DNA of 64,000 bases from Fischerella sp. PCC 9605 (GCF_000517105.1 NZ_KI912152.1:1-64000); one strand, 5' to 3'; shown: positions 54,111 to 62,586, counted from the stretch's first letter. The notes: a model not told the origin generated them from the sequence alone. A program made the numbers and translations.

Positions 54111-55397
54111 ATGAACAACCGCCAATCAATTCTGTCTCATATCAGTGACACACTCCAGGACTTACCGGAGTGTCACCATTTAGAAGAATTTGTGGGCGAA
54201 TTTTACAATATGTGGCTAAAATTAGGGAAATTTGTGCAACAAAGCTTATTCCAAGCCTTAATTGAAGAAAAAGAAGCCGAATACTCACATCCGAGAACTA
54301 AACGAGAAAAAAGATATTACACCCCATTAGGTGAAATGGTTCTTGTACGTAGAGCTTATGAGACAACAGATGGTATTAAAGTCCTAGTTGATGAAGAGTT
54401 AGGGCTACCAAAAGATAAATGGCTACCAATGGTATTAGAATTAGCCTGTGCCTTGGGAGTCAGTAGTGAATTTCCAAATTCTCACTCTTTGTTTCAAAAA
54501 TGGACAACGCTAAATTTGACACAAAAAACCTTAGCGTTGCAAGTAGAAAAGGTAGGAAATCAACTACAAAGCCAAGAATTTAAAGTTGAATGTGATATTG
54601 ATTTGAGTTCACAGTTGTCAGTAGATAATTTAGAGTCAGAGCAAGCAGATTTATTATATGTGGGAGTTGATGGAGTCATGACTCCCTTGAATCAAAAACA
54701 AGGATATAAAGAAGCAAAAGTTGGTGTAATTTTTTGGAATAAAGACCATCAAAAAGTTGGTAAAAAAAGAGGTGTGATCCGGCAAAGGGAATATGTAGCT
54801 ACTTTAAAATCCCGCAAAGAATTTAGAGATAGAGTATCCCAGTTATATAATCAAGTAGCAGGACAGAAACCTACAAAAACCGTATTGATTGGTGATGGCG
54901 CACATTGGATTTGGTCGATGGCATCAGAACAATTTCCAGGCGCAGTGGAAATTCTCGACTTTTTTCATCTCTCAGAATATGTGTGGGCAGTAGCGAAAGC
55001 AGCGTATCCAAATAAAGAAGATTCTCAAAAGGATTGGGTGAAAACTCAACAACAACTCTTGAAAAAATCTGAATGGACTACAGTAATTGAAAATTGTCAT
55101 CAATTCCCCAAAAAGAAGAAAGATTTAAAGAGAGCAATTACCGATTTAGAGCGTTATTTAACTAATAATCAAAGTCGGATTGATTATCACTCTTATTTAA
55201 AAGCTGGTTTAATGATTGGTTCAGGAGTTGTTGAAAGTTCCAATCGGCGTGTGGTTACTCAAAGATTAAAACAGGCTGGTATGCACTGGTCTTTTTTTGG
55301 AGCAGAAGGAGTTATGGCTCTTAGAGCAGCATATTTAAGTAATTCAACTCGATGGTCAAATTTTTGGTCATCCTTATCTTACAATCAAAGTAGTTAG
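54111..55397 (+). CDS. ISKra4-family transposase
   Basis: This 428-residue protein has a helical N-terminus and the DDE core: first Asp in LLYVGVDGVMTPLNQKQGY, second in KTVLIGDGAHWIWSMA, and the catalytic Glu in GSGVVESSNRRVVTQRLKQA. FHLSEYVWAVAKA follows the second block, as in other ISKra4 enzymes. Length is normal and the frame intact, so the element may be active. Confidence 0.92.
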   Translation: MNNRQSILSHISDTLQDLPECHHLEEFVGEFYNMWLKLGKFVQQSLFQALIEEKEAEYSHPRTKREKRYYTPLGEMVLVRRAYETTDGIKVLVDEELGLPKDKWLPMVLELACALGVSSEFPNSHSLFQKWTTLNLTQKTLALQVEKVGNQLQSQEFKVECDIDLSSQLSVDNLESEQADLLYVGVDGVMTPLNQKQGYKEAKVGVIFWNKDHQKVGKKRGVIRQREYVATLKSRKEFRDRVSQLYNQVAGQKPTKTVLIGDGAHWIWSMASEQFPGAVEILDFFHLSEYVWAVAKAAYPNKEDSQKDWVKTQQQLLKKSEWTTVIENCHQFPKKKKDLKRAITDLERYLTNNQSRIDYHSYLKAGLMIGSGVVESSNRRVVTQRLKQAGMHWSFFGAEGVMALRAAYLSNSTRWSNFWSSLSYNQSS

Positions 55398-55431
55398 CGT
55401 AAATTCTCCGCTAACACTTGGACTTTTAAGC

Positions 55432-55845
55432 TTGTATTTAATAGTGGTCAAAACAAGAGAACAGAGTCTTTCAGATTTAGCACAAAGAATAGAACTTTTA
55501 CTTGCCAAAAGAGAAGAAATCAACCAAGAAATCTCTACTCTTAAGAAGAGTGATGTAGCTGTAAATGGTTGTTGGATTGTTCGTTACCGCGCCAAAGGTA
55601 AGGGCGGAGCTTATTGGTATTACAAGTGGCAATCATCTGAACCTATCTTTGTTACCAAAAATGGTAACAAAAGTTGTCATCAATATATTGGTAAAGCAGG
55701 TAGTCCAGCTTTCTTAAAGGCAGTTGAGATGATGAAAAATCGGACAAAAATCGAGGCGTTAAACCAGGTGCTTCATACACTAGAGCTAGGACTAAATGAC
55801 CTAGTTGAAGAAGCTACAAGATATCAGAAATCTGATGAGAGTTAA
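55432..55845 (+). CDS. Passenger protein of the ISKra4 element
   Basis: This 137-residue protein has an N-terminal coiled coil (RIELLLAKREEINQEISTL), a central beta part (NGCWIVRYRAKGKGGAYWYY, then FVTKNGNKSCHQYIGKAG) and a C-terminal helix. Similar small basic proteins accompany ISKra4 transposases in cyanobacteria. The start at 55432 is a plain ATG 34 bases after the transposase stop. DNA binding is inferred from basic, aromatic-rich content only. Confidence 0.65.
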   Translation: MYLIVVKTREQSLSDLAQRIELLLAKREEINQEISTLKKSDVAVNGCWIVRYRAKGKGGAYWYYKWQSSEPIFVTKNGNKSCHQYIGKAGSPAFLKAVEMMKNRTKIEALNQVLHTLELGLNDLVEEATRYQKSDES

Positions 55846-56074
55846 AATTTATCTTAGTCAGAGCTTGGTTAGCTGATTATATCCGCTAACTATTTTCTCT
55901 TCCCCACACTTTTTTTCGTTCACCCCGGAAAAGATGCCTCGGAGCAACCAGCAGCTTCTGGTTGTGTTGCAAAAATTACTGAGGATATGAAGACCCTGTT
56001 GGAGAGCCAAACCAATTCAAAATTCAAAATTACGCCTAATGTGAATTAGAAAAAAAGGCAGGAGAAGTAAGAAG

Positions 56075-56230
56075 ATGAAAGTTACCAGCTTTTCAACTCA
56101 GACTTCCCCCATGACTAGCATAGACTTTGAAATGCTAATCACAACAATGTTTATCATAGTAGATGATTGGTATGAAAAGCAAGTAAAAAGCACAAGACTG
56201 TTAAAAATTAGATTCAGAGAAAAAACATGA
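56075..56230 (+). pseudogene. IS982-family transposase N-terminal remnant
   Basis: This 51-codon frame contains SIDFEMLITTMFIIVDDWY, the typical IS982 N-terminus, then stops out of register. Its end overlaps the ATG of the DUF3616 gene (ATGA). Confidence 0.65.
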
Positions 56231-57252
56231 AAAAACTAACAATTGAAATCATAGAAGAATCACAATATCGTGGCATTTGTGATTCCTCAGCCGGAGTTGC
56301 TCTTGCAAACAAGGATCAATTTGTCGTTGCTAATGATGAAGACAACCTCTTGCGAGCCTATCAGTATGCTAACAATAGCAGTGGAAAGACTATAGTCGAT
56401 CTCGGACAATTGCTTACAACACCTACCAAACTAGAAATGGATATCGAAGGTTCAGCGACTATCGATAATGTCGTCTACTGGATTACTTCTCATGCCCGAA
56501 ATAGTCAGGGTAAATTAAGACCTACACGGCATAACTTTTTAGCCGTTAAATTTACCGTGACTGGTGAAGAAGTTAATGTCTTGCGAGTTGGACATTCTTA
56601 CAGAAATCTACTCGGTGATATGCTCATAAAAAATAGACAGATCAAGAGATATCTTGAATCAGCAGAACTCCTGGCTCCAGAAGCAGAAGGTGGATTAAAT
56701 ATTGAGGGACTTTGTTCGACTCCCAATAAAGAGTTATATATTGGTTTTCGCAACCCAATTCCAGACCAAAAATCCTTATTAATTCCCTTAAAAAACCCGG
56801 CTGATTTGGTAAATAAAGCAGGAGTATCTGCTGATTTTGGTGAGCCTATTCTTTTGGATTTAGGAGGACGGGGTATTCGCAGCATCGAATATTGTGAAGC
56901 ACATAAGATTTATTTAATTATTGCCGGAGCTTTCGATGATGTTTCTAATTTTGCCTTATACCAATGGTCAGGTAATGTAGAGGAAAATCCGGAATTAATT
57001 GACTTCACTTTTCCTGAAGATTTTCGTCCAGAGTCTCTTTTCTTTTATCCTGATCGAGAAGACGAATTGCAGATCATGAGTGATGATGGAGGGGCAAAAC
57101 GAGATGGAGTCACTCAATGCAAAGATTTAGAAAATGATAGTGACAAGTTTTTCCGCAGTATCCGAGTCAAGATCGTAAAATCGCCTTTGTATAGCAATGG
57201 AGAAATTTTGGTTGCTAAGGAAACCGATGGTGCTGAAAAGCAGATATCATAG
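56227..57252 (+). CDS. DUF3616 family protein
   Basis: This 341-residue protein has the family pattern: DSSAGVALANKDQFVVANDE, LEMDIEGSATIDNVVYWIT, GGLNIEGLCSTPNKELYIGF, DLGGRGIRSIEYCEAHKIYL and FRPESLFFYPDREDELQIMS. These form a probable beta-propeller-like repeat. There is no signal peptide. DUF3616 has no assigned activity. The gene stands alone behind an IS982 remnant. Confidence 0.82.
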   Translation: MKKLTIEIIEESQYRGICDSSAGVALANKDQFVVANDEDNLLRAYQYANNSSGKTIVDLGQLLTTPTKLEMDIEGSATIDNVVYWITSHARNSQGKLRPTRHNFLAVKFTVTGEEVNVLRVGHSYRNLLGDMLIKNRQIKRYLESAELLAPEAEGGLNIEGLCSTPNKELYIGFRNPIPDQKSLLIPLKNPADLVNKAGVSADFGEPILLDLGGRGIRSIEYCEAHKIYLIIAGAFDDVSNFALYQWSGNVEENPELIDFTFPEDFRPESLFFYPDREDELQIMSDDGGAKRDGVTQCKDLENDSDKFFRSIRVKIVKSPLYSNGEILVAKETDGAEKQIS

Positions 57253-57323
57253 GCACTTCAACAATCAGTATCAATTCAGCCTACTCTGATATTTGAAGGG
57301 GTTAACTGTCCCACTTTTGATTT

Positions 57324-57440
57324 TTAATCCGCCTTCGGCGGAACTGGTTTGTTATTTCCCCCATCATCCTCTAGCAACAAACTGCCATCTTCTAAACCAT
57401 GTCCGCAGAAATGAACAATTTGAGGACGTTCTTATGCGAT
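57324..57440 (-). pseudogene. CHAT-protease domain remnant
   Basis: Minus-strand translation gives QIVHFCGHGLEDGSLLLEDD, then GGNNKPVPPKAD and a stop. The HFCGHG block carries the catalytic His of CHAT (caspase-like) domains. The preceding RPADIRRAIA, a usual neighbour, lies in another frame. Nothing else of the protein remains. Confidence 0.65.
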
Positions 57441-57689
57441 CGCACGACGAATATCGGCTGGACGTGGGGACTTGCAAACCAACGGCGCGATCACACTCCC
57501 AAAAAGTTCAACGAGCTATATCCTCTAGGGTAGAACATAACTTGATGGTAGTAACCTGCGATCGCACTGATAGCAATTCTCATTTGCATACACCACACCA
57601 TAGGCGGTTAACCTAAGCCAGGAAATAAAATTACAAATAAAAGTATTAGACCTCTACGAACGGTTTAATAAAGAGTTAGATGAAATACT

Positions 57690-58313
57690 TTGAACGATGT
57701 GGACTTTCGGAATCGAGTTAAAGGTGCAATTACCCAAACACTTATCAAAGCTCTCTTAGAGGATGCGGGATATCGAGTTATTCCGCTGGGAGTTGAAGAG
57801 ATAATCAGGGAAGTCAAAAACCTTTCGATGGAAGAATATATTGAGTTAGGTTTATCTAAGAAATTGAGAAGCCTACCAGACTTCCTTATTACTGATTATT
57901 CATTTCAAAAAAGTTGGTTGGTGGAGGTGAAATATCGGAAGCGTTGGAACAAGAGTGTTAAGCAGGATCTAGGTCAGCAAATTCGAGAGCAAGTCAAAAT
58001 CTGGCAGCCTCTTTATTTAGTGGTTTTCCTAGGGTCATCAGTAGATCCGCGCAATGACACCCCCGCCAACAGAATCGGTGCTATAAAATTAGTCTCTAGT
58101 AACAACCACCTATGTTGTTGCTCACGCAGAAAGCGTAAGTTTTTCTCTAAAGAGTTTGAAGAATACAATATGCCTTGGGAAGAGATAACGTGGAAGAATT
58201 TCCGCAGGATTCAAGACATATTCCCCAATCTGAGCGAGCGGTGGGAAGATTCAACGTTGATTCAGTCGCTAGAGATTTTGAAAGCACTGGAAGAGCTAGA
58301 CCTTTTTGAGTGA
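57690..58313 (+). CDS. PD-(D/E)XK nuclease-like protein
   Basis: This 207-residue protein has the core motif in LRSLPDFLITDYSFQKSWLVE, then VKYRKRW (P-D ... E-x-K). A preceding helix-strand element (LLEDAGYRVIPLGVEEIIR) fits a Holliday-junction-resolvase or Mrr-like fold. A cysteine cluster (HLCCCSRRKRKFF) occurs later. TTG is the only plausible start, since stops lie just upstream in frame. No restriction or DNA-repair partner lies beside it. Confidence 0.55.
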   Translation: MNDVDFRNRVKGAITQTLIKALLEDAGYRVIPLGVEEIIREVKNLSMEEYIELGLSKKLRSLPDFLITDYSFQKSWLVEVKYRKRWNKSVKQDLGQQIREQVKIWQPLYLVVFLGSSVDPRNDTPANRIGAIKLVSSNNHLCCCSRRKRKFFSKEFEEYNMPWEEITWKNFRRIQDIFPNLSERWEDSTLIQSLEILKALEELDLFE

Positions 58314-58383
58314 TGAGTAGTTGGATACCTAAGTGGATGTCTAAGCCAGGAAGTCACCCCCCAACTTAGGCATCCACTTAGTT

Positions 58384-58419
58384 CGTGGGGCCTTCGATCC
58401 TTTTTTAGGGATCGCCCAC
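58384..58419. terminator. Stem-loop downstream of the nuclease-like gene
   Basis: CGATCC/GGGATCG around TTTTTTA is enclosed by GTGGG/CCCAC. It is strong and near a gene end, so it is probably terminator-like. Confidence 0.45.
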
Positions 58420-58494
58420 GTCTTGCAGCAGCAATCGCTCTTTTTATACGCTTCCTTCAGAGGGAACTCTTAACGGGGAACTCTTAACAGGTAA

Positions 58495-58560
58495 ACCCAC
58501 CCTTAAAAGTGTGGGATTGAAATAAGGACGCTTTGTTTTTCGGGCTTCGCCTCTCAAAAC
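58495..58560 (+). repeat. Structured repeat S, plus-strand copy
   Basis: Hairpin CCCAC-loop-GTGGG (loop CCTTAAAAGT) is followed by GATTGAAATAAGGACGCTTT and a GGGCTTCGCCTCTC segment. Its inverted copy at 60092-60157 has the same loop and flanks but stem CTCAT/ATGAG. The adjacent GGAACTCTTAAC repeats lie just upstream. Confidence 0.65.
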
Positions 58561-58718
58561 TATGCTAAACTCACAAGTTTTTCTCGTCGGCAATTAATTG
58601 TGCAACCAATGCTCATACCCGATTGCACTAAGGTGTGAACAAAGCAATGGTTCACTGGATTAATAAACTCAAACAAACGAGAGTTGTGTTGGAACCTTAG
58701 GTAAGGAGAGAAAGCCAC

Positions 58719-59135
58719 TTGAGTAATGAAGTCAAATACCAAACCACTTTGGAAAATGTCGATTGGCAACACATGAAATCGACATTAGCTGCCGATTGCT
58801 TCGATAATGGACGAACCCCAAGACAACTTCGAGAATCCTTTAAAAATAGCTATGCCACTGTCATTGCCTATGCTGACGAGCGCATCATCGGTACTGCCCG
58901 AGTACTCTCTGATGGTATTTGCAACGCTTACATTGTCGATGTCTGGACTCTAACAAAATACCGTAGACGTGGAATCGCGACCACCATGATCAAGATGCTT
59001 TTAGCAAAGCTTGAAGGACAGCATGTTTACTTGTTCACGGATGATGCGATCGAATTTTACGAACAACTCGGCTTTAAACCTCAACCAATTGGGCTTGCCC
59101 TGGTGGTAGGGCAATGGTTACGAGGAAATGCCTAA
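58719..59135 (+). CDS. GNAT-family N-acetyltransferase
   Basis: This 138-residue protein has the acetyl-CoA-binding region: YIVDVWTLTKYRRRGIATTM (R/Q-x-x-G-x-G/A type loop) and a C-terminal FYEQLGFKPQPIGLALVVG. Strand YATVIAYADERIIGTARVLS is the usual first beta pair. The acceptor is unknown. TTG is the start, with AAGGAG eight or nine bases before it. It is a single gene between repeats. Confidence 0.85.
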   Translation: MSNEVKYQTTLENVDWQHMKSTLAADCFDNGRTPRQLRESFKNSYATVIAYADERIIGTARVLSDGICNAYIVDVWTLTKYRRRGIATTMIKMLLAKLEGQHVYLFTDDAIEFYEQLGFKPQPIGLALVVGQWLRGNA

Positions 59136-59314
59136 GATGACATCGGCTAGCTTTGTTAACACACCCTCTTTAGTCAAGGCATATTAAAATAATTATTTTA
59201 ATAATTCTTTACAACTTTGAATTGAATTGACCATCCTCATCAATGGCAGACCGATCTGATCTGCTCGGATACTTACCCCAGAGATTGACAAGACAGGCTT
59301 GCAGTTTAATCAGT

Positions 59315-59707
59315 TTAATCAGCTTTATTCCCTTTTAACACTTGATCTAACAGGTTTCTAGCAGCTTGTGCTTTAGCCAATGCTGCTTGATGGTCACTAT
59401 AGGCACGAACCAGACGTACTAGACCGTTCACACCTGTCTTGAGTTGCTCAAGCTCTTGGCCAGCAACCAATTCTCCATCAAGCATTCGCACCAGTAATGG
59501 TTTGATGTCACCGACTTCTTGTCGGACTTTTTGGAGCTTTTCTACAGTATTTAGCAGGGTCTTAAGTGAGTTCAAGATGTCATCAATATCCTGAGTATCC
59601 TCCACTGCTTCAGGAGAATCTTTGATTATGACCGTATCTTCCGTGTCTGAAACTGTAGGCAAAGCCTGAGCAGATTTTTCAGTTTTCACTCCGTTTGTTC
59701 GTGCCAT
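59315..59707 (-). CDS. Hypothetical helical protein
   Basis: This 130-residue protein has an acidic disordered N-terminus (VSDTEDTVIIKDSPEAVEDT), then helical segments DDILNSLKTLLNTVEKLQKV and NGLVRLVRAYSDHQAALAKA. No family is recognised. It stands between a GNAT gene and a palindromic element. It is plausible as a real gene by composition. Confidence 0.5.
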   Translation of the reverse strand: MARTNGVKTEKSAQALPTVSDTEDTVIIKDSPEAVEDTQDIDDILNSLKTLLNTVEKLQKVRQEVGDIKPLLVRMLDGELVAGQELEQLKTGVNGLVRLVRAYSDHQAALAKAQAARNLLDQVLKGNKAD

Positions 59708-59809
59708 TAACGTGCTGTCTTAAAAGTTTTATTTAGTTTATCGCTGATCTCAAAAACTAACACGCGATCGCACTTTCACAACTCCCTACTCAGTTAGAGT
59801 GTTCCAAAA

Positions 59810-59907
59810 AATAAAATGCCCAGCCCTATCAAATATATATTCACCCAACCCAAGGATTGATGAGCGTTTCGCCCTTCAGGCGAAACGCGAGGGCTGGGCA
59901 TTTTATT
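59810..59907. repeat. 98-base palindromic repeat element, member C
   Basis: AATAAAATGCCCAGCCCT is repeated exactly inverted as AGGGCTGGGCATTTTATT. The interior has AAATATATATTCACCCAACC, CCAAGGATTGATGAG and an inner hairpin GCGTTTCGCC/GGCGAAACGC. Its core matches members A and B. Confidence 0.75.
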
Positions 59908-59994
59908 ACTGGTAGAGGCCTTAATCAACTCATCTACCTATCGGGCGCAGCCTAGCTGCCAACAGCGCGATCGCTGCAACACAACCAAAACTTT

Positions 59995-60290
59995 CACCGA
60001 ACAAGGGAACTCTTAACGGGGAACTCTTAACAGGGTTGGTTAGTAAAAAAACTTTAGTTGTGGGTATGAAGCCCACTTTAAACAAAGAATTGTTTTGAGA
60101 AGCGAAGCCGGAAAAACAAGGCGTCCTTTTTTCAATCTCATTCTTTTAAGGATGAGTTCCCAGATGAGCTGTTCCCTCTTAAGAGTTCCCTTTGAATACT
60201 ATAGCTGTTGCCAGGTAGATTAGGACATCATCTGATCATAAAACCCTGACACCAAGGGATTTTTAAGCCTGTTAAGAGTTCCCTGCTATA
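59995..60290. repeat. STRR-like GGAACTCTTAAC cluster
   Basis: Units GGGAACTCTTAACGGGGAAC (60004), CCCTCTTAAGAGTTCCC (60168) and GTTAAGAGTTCCC (60268) recur in both directions. Related units lie at 2888 and 58464. The stretch contains no gene and encloses structured repeat S (minus copy). Confidence 0.6.
60092..60157 (-). repeat. Structured repeat S, minus-strand copy
   Basis: On minus the copy reads CTCAT, loop CCTTAAAAGA, ATGAG, then ATTGAAAAAAGGACGCCTTG and CGGCTTCGCTTCTC. Compared with the plus copy at 58495, two stem positions change together on both sides. Confidence 0.65.
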
Positions 60291-60480
60291 ACCGTCATTA
60301 AAGCGGCTTAACAACGAGCGATCGAGCCAACGCTTGATTCCTCTTATGATAGAGGCTACGGAATTGGGAGCACCCTTAACAGGACTCACAATATTAGAGC
60401 CACAAGTCTTACAAACAGCAGTAGGGGGCGCAAATAATGCACATATAGGGCTGCACCAAGCTATTGACTAGCTCAAACAT
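60228..60480 (-). pseudogene. Possible small zinc-ribbon protein, frameshifted
   Basis: From ATG 60480 leftward: MFELVNSLVQPYMCIICAP. After a one-base shift it continues PTAVCKTCGSNIVSPVKGAP, then IIRGIKRWLDRSLLSRFN. The combined reading has CIIC and CKTC knuckles. The tail runs into STRR repeats. No family is recognised. It could be a decayed gene. Confidence 0.35.
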
Positions 60481-60519
60481 GCCGGGCTTCTGTGAAACTT
60501 TCAGCCACTGCACCGCACG

Positions 60520-60706
60520 ACTCAAACGCAGTGAAGCGCAAACGTTCTACTTTTCTTCCTCCCGCTCCCTTCCCCCTTGCACCCTGCTAAGAGCTCCCCT
60601 GCTTCTTCAAGCCCTGCCCCCTGCTAAGAGCTCCCCTGCCTCTTCAAGTGTCCTGCCTCAAAAAACCAGAGTCCGCAACAGGCGTGCGATCGCGCATTCT
60701 AATGGC
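60520..60706 (+). repeat. Composite repeat: R1 tail, pyrimidine tract, R2 copy 3
   Basis: AAACGCAGTGAAGCGCAAAC is followed by a CTCCC/CCCTG tract with two GCTAAGAGCTCCCCTGC units, then the first 59 bases of R2 (TGTCCTGCCTC, GTCCGCAACAGGCGTGCG). The order equals that at 5597-5710. Confidence 0.65.
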
Positions 60707-60816
60707 AGCACCCCGTTAGACCTATGCAGTCAATGGTATGACCATAACTCTAATAATTATCGGAATATTCTTATCCATCCAGCCCCAAATTTGATCTGGA
60801 ATGCGTTATCAAATTT

Positions 60817-61205
60817 TCAACTATAAATCCGCCTCTCAACTATCAACATTAAGCCTTTCAATTTCCCATCCTCTGTAAAACTTTGGCTAGTGCGACATTT
60901 ATTATCGTTATTCACAAGATTAATCATTTCCGTTGCCAATAATTTACCCGTTGCTTTATTCCAGATATTAAAAATGATGATGTTATCTCCATGTTCCCGT
61001 GCAATCGCGGTGAAATTTGTCCACGCAGGAACATCTACTGCTGCTATTTCTATTTCATCATCACTAATTACCTTACCAACAAAACTGTTAGTGACAGTTC
61101 TACCATCAGCATAATGGTAAGTATTGGTTTGTACCCATTGATTGTCAACTATATCTTGTCTAATTTCAGCTTCAAAACGTTCTGTTTGTTGACCTGTCTG
61201 CGGTG
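60817..61205 (-). pseudogene. 5'-truncated hypothetical gene
   Basis: An open frame of about 126 codons has no start codon. It reads QQTERFEAEIRQDIVDNQWV, YHYADGRTVTNSFVGKVISD, PAWTNFTAIAREHGDNIIIF and NKCRTSQSFTEDGKLKGLML, to a stop at 60817. This looks like the C-terminal part of a beta-rich lipocalin-like protein. It is cut at 61205, exactly where the next truncated gene begins. Confidence 0.6.
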
Positions 61206-61549
61206 GGTCTGAGTTTCTGGCAAAGGCAGGACTGCTCTACGGCTATCGCGCCGCAACACACTGGGCGGCACGCCAACAGTTAGCTGGGTTGGGTGTTGAG
61301 GTTGGAACGGAGCGAGTCGTGATTGACCGCAATCGGATGACAGGTGGAGGGGTGACAGCAGGTATTGATTTTGGTCTAGTGCTTGCCAAAGCCCTCTACG
61401 GCGAAAAAACTGCCAAAATCATTCAACTACTAATGGAGTACGATCCCGCTCCGCCATTCGATGTCGGTTCACCCGAAAAAGCCGGATCTGAGTTGGTCAA
61501 TGAGGCGATTGCCTATGCAATGGGGACGATGGGTTTAGAAGTAAAATAG
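61206..61549 (+). pseudogene. DJ-1/PfpI family gene, 5' truncated
   Basis: The continuous frame starts within SEFLAKAGLLYGYRAATHWA. It continues VGTERVVIDRNRMTGGGVTA, GIDFGLVLAKALYGEKTAK and PAPPFDVGSPEKA. This matches the C-terminal half of DJ-1/PfpI-like isonitrile-hydratase/AraC-type glutamine-amidotransferase domains. The N-terminal half with the nucleophile elbow is missing. An internal GTG at 61289 could give an 86-residue product, which would lack the active site. Confidence 0.78.
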
Positions 61550-61559
61550 GCAACTCGCC

Positions 61560-61724
61560 ATGACTACAACTTCAGAAATCGATCGCGATCGCAGGTCTCC
61601 TGATTGGCTAGGGATCTGTTTTTATGGAACTGCAATCGTCTTTAACCTTTGCTTGGTTGTTCAGGTGATAACCTGGTCTTTGTGTTTCTATGGCTCGCAC
61701 TGCCGCTATAATACGAGAGGTTAA
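61560..61724 (+). CDS. Small membrane protein, possibly a remnant
   Basis: This is 54 codons: a charged start (MTTTSEIDRDRRSPDWLG) and one hydrophobic segment (CFYGTAIVFNLCLVVQVITW), then a short tail that leaves the pattern. It starts ten bases after the truncated DJ-1/PfpI gene, so both may derive from one operon. It is probably the N-terminus of a longer membrane protein. Confidence 0.4.
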   Translation: MTTTSEIDRDRRSPDWLGICFYGTAIVFNLCLVVQVITWSLCFYGSHCRYNTRG

Positions 61725-61871
61725 ACCGACAGGATCTTTAATCTCAACCATTATTCTTTTTTACTAAAACGTAATTTGATATAAAAAGTAGTCTAAAATC
61801 ATATCCCCTACCACCATCTCAAGTTGTAGAGAGTTGCACCAAAAAACTATGGAGCGATGGCAATCTTGTGA

Positions 61872-62255
61872 GTGGCGATCGCCCTTAAGCAACCTGACTT
61901 GACTACAAGCCTTAAAAAAACTCTGCTCGTCAATGCAGGAGTGTTGTACCTTTTTGCGCTTCTGAGTACCTTTCGATTTTGGCAGCAAGCTGTTCTCAAC
62001 AGTCAGAGTAGATGTAGCGAGCAACCCGCTTGGAGACAGAAACTGAGTGCGTTCGCACCTTGCCTGATCGTTGCCGTGACACTTTTTTCGTTCATCTTTA
62101 CTGTGCTGACATCTCACTGCACAACTGATGTAATCGCACAAGCAGTCAATTATGCTCGGCGACATGCCACCAAGCCTGCCTTTCAAGCCAAGATTGCTTC
62201 AGAACAAGGCTCACAAAGAAATCTCACCTCTAATACCGTTTCACAAAAATCTTGA
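61872..62255 (+). CDS. Doubtful two-span membrane protein
   Basis: This frame has 127 codons, starting GTG in a GCGATCGC palindrome. Two hydrophobic segments are visible (LLVNAGVLYLFALLSTFRFW and AFAPCLIVAVTLFSFIFTV). No family is recognised, and an equally long frame lies on the other strand. It may be a remnant or a chance frame. Confidence 0.25.
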   Translation: MAIALKQPDLTTSLKKTLLVNAGVLYLFALLSTFRFWQQAVLNSQSRCSEQPAWRQKLSAFAPCLIVAVTLFSFIFTVLTSHCTTDVIAQAVNYARRHATKPAFQAKIASEQGSQRNLTSNTVSQKS

Positions 62256-62379
62256 TACACGTTGGATTTAATGTAGGGGCGTACGACGGGCAACAGTGCT
62301 CTAGCCCGCTCAAGCGTAGTGCGCTCCGCGTAGGGAGATAAATTTAAAATAAATATATCAATCATAAAAGGGGATAAAA

Positions 62380-62586
62380 ATGACAAATGATTTCAAAAAA
62401 GAAGCTTCAGGAAAACAACAAACCTCTGTTACCAAGCGCCAAACTTTTTGGGAGGAATATGGCGGCGCACCTTTTGCCTTTATTATGAGGAATCCCAGGA
62501 TAACGCCCGTCGCCCTGCTTATTTTGGCCATAGCACCGTTGGTGATTACTGCTGTTGTTCTAGTGCTGCTTTGGCTTTGGCAGTAG
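62380..62586 (+). CDS. Small C-tail-anchored membrane protein
   Basis: This 68-residue protein has a polar N-terminal half (FKKEASGKQQTSVTKRQTFW) and one long hydrophobic segment at the end (VALLILAIAPLVITAVVLVL) finishing LWLWQ. The ATG follows AAAGGGGAT at suitable spacing. No family is recognised. It is likely a genuine small membrane protein. Confidence 0.5.
   Translation: MTNDFKKEASGKQQTSVTKRQTFWEEYGGAPFAFIMRNPRITPVALLILAIAPLVITAVVLVLLWLWQ

Larger units (their letters stand above)
54027..55926 (+). mobile_element. Complete ISKra4-family insertion sequence with passenger gene
   Basis: A perfect 24-base terminal inverted repeat beginning GGGGTGAACGAAAAAAAGTG lies at 54027-54050 and 55903-55926, followed inside by a second shared block AGTTAGCGGATAT. 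Total length is 1900 bases. It contains the transposase and one further gene in the same direction. No clear target duplication is visible. Confidence 0.9.

Noticed and set aside
61764-62186. 140-codon minus-strand frame
   Set aside because: Cys/His/Lys-rich and motif-free. It overlaps an equally doubtful plus-strand frame, and neither strand has convincing evidence.
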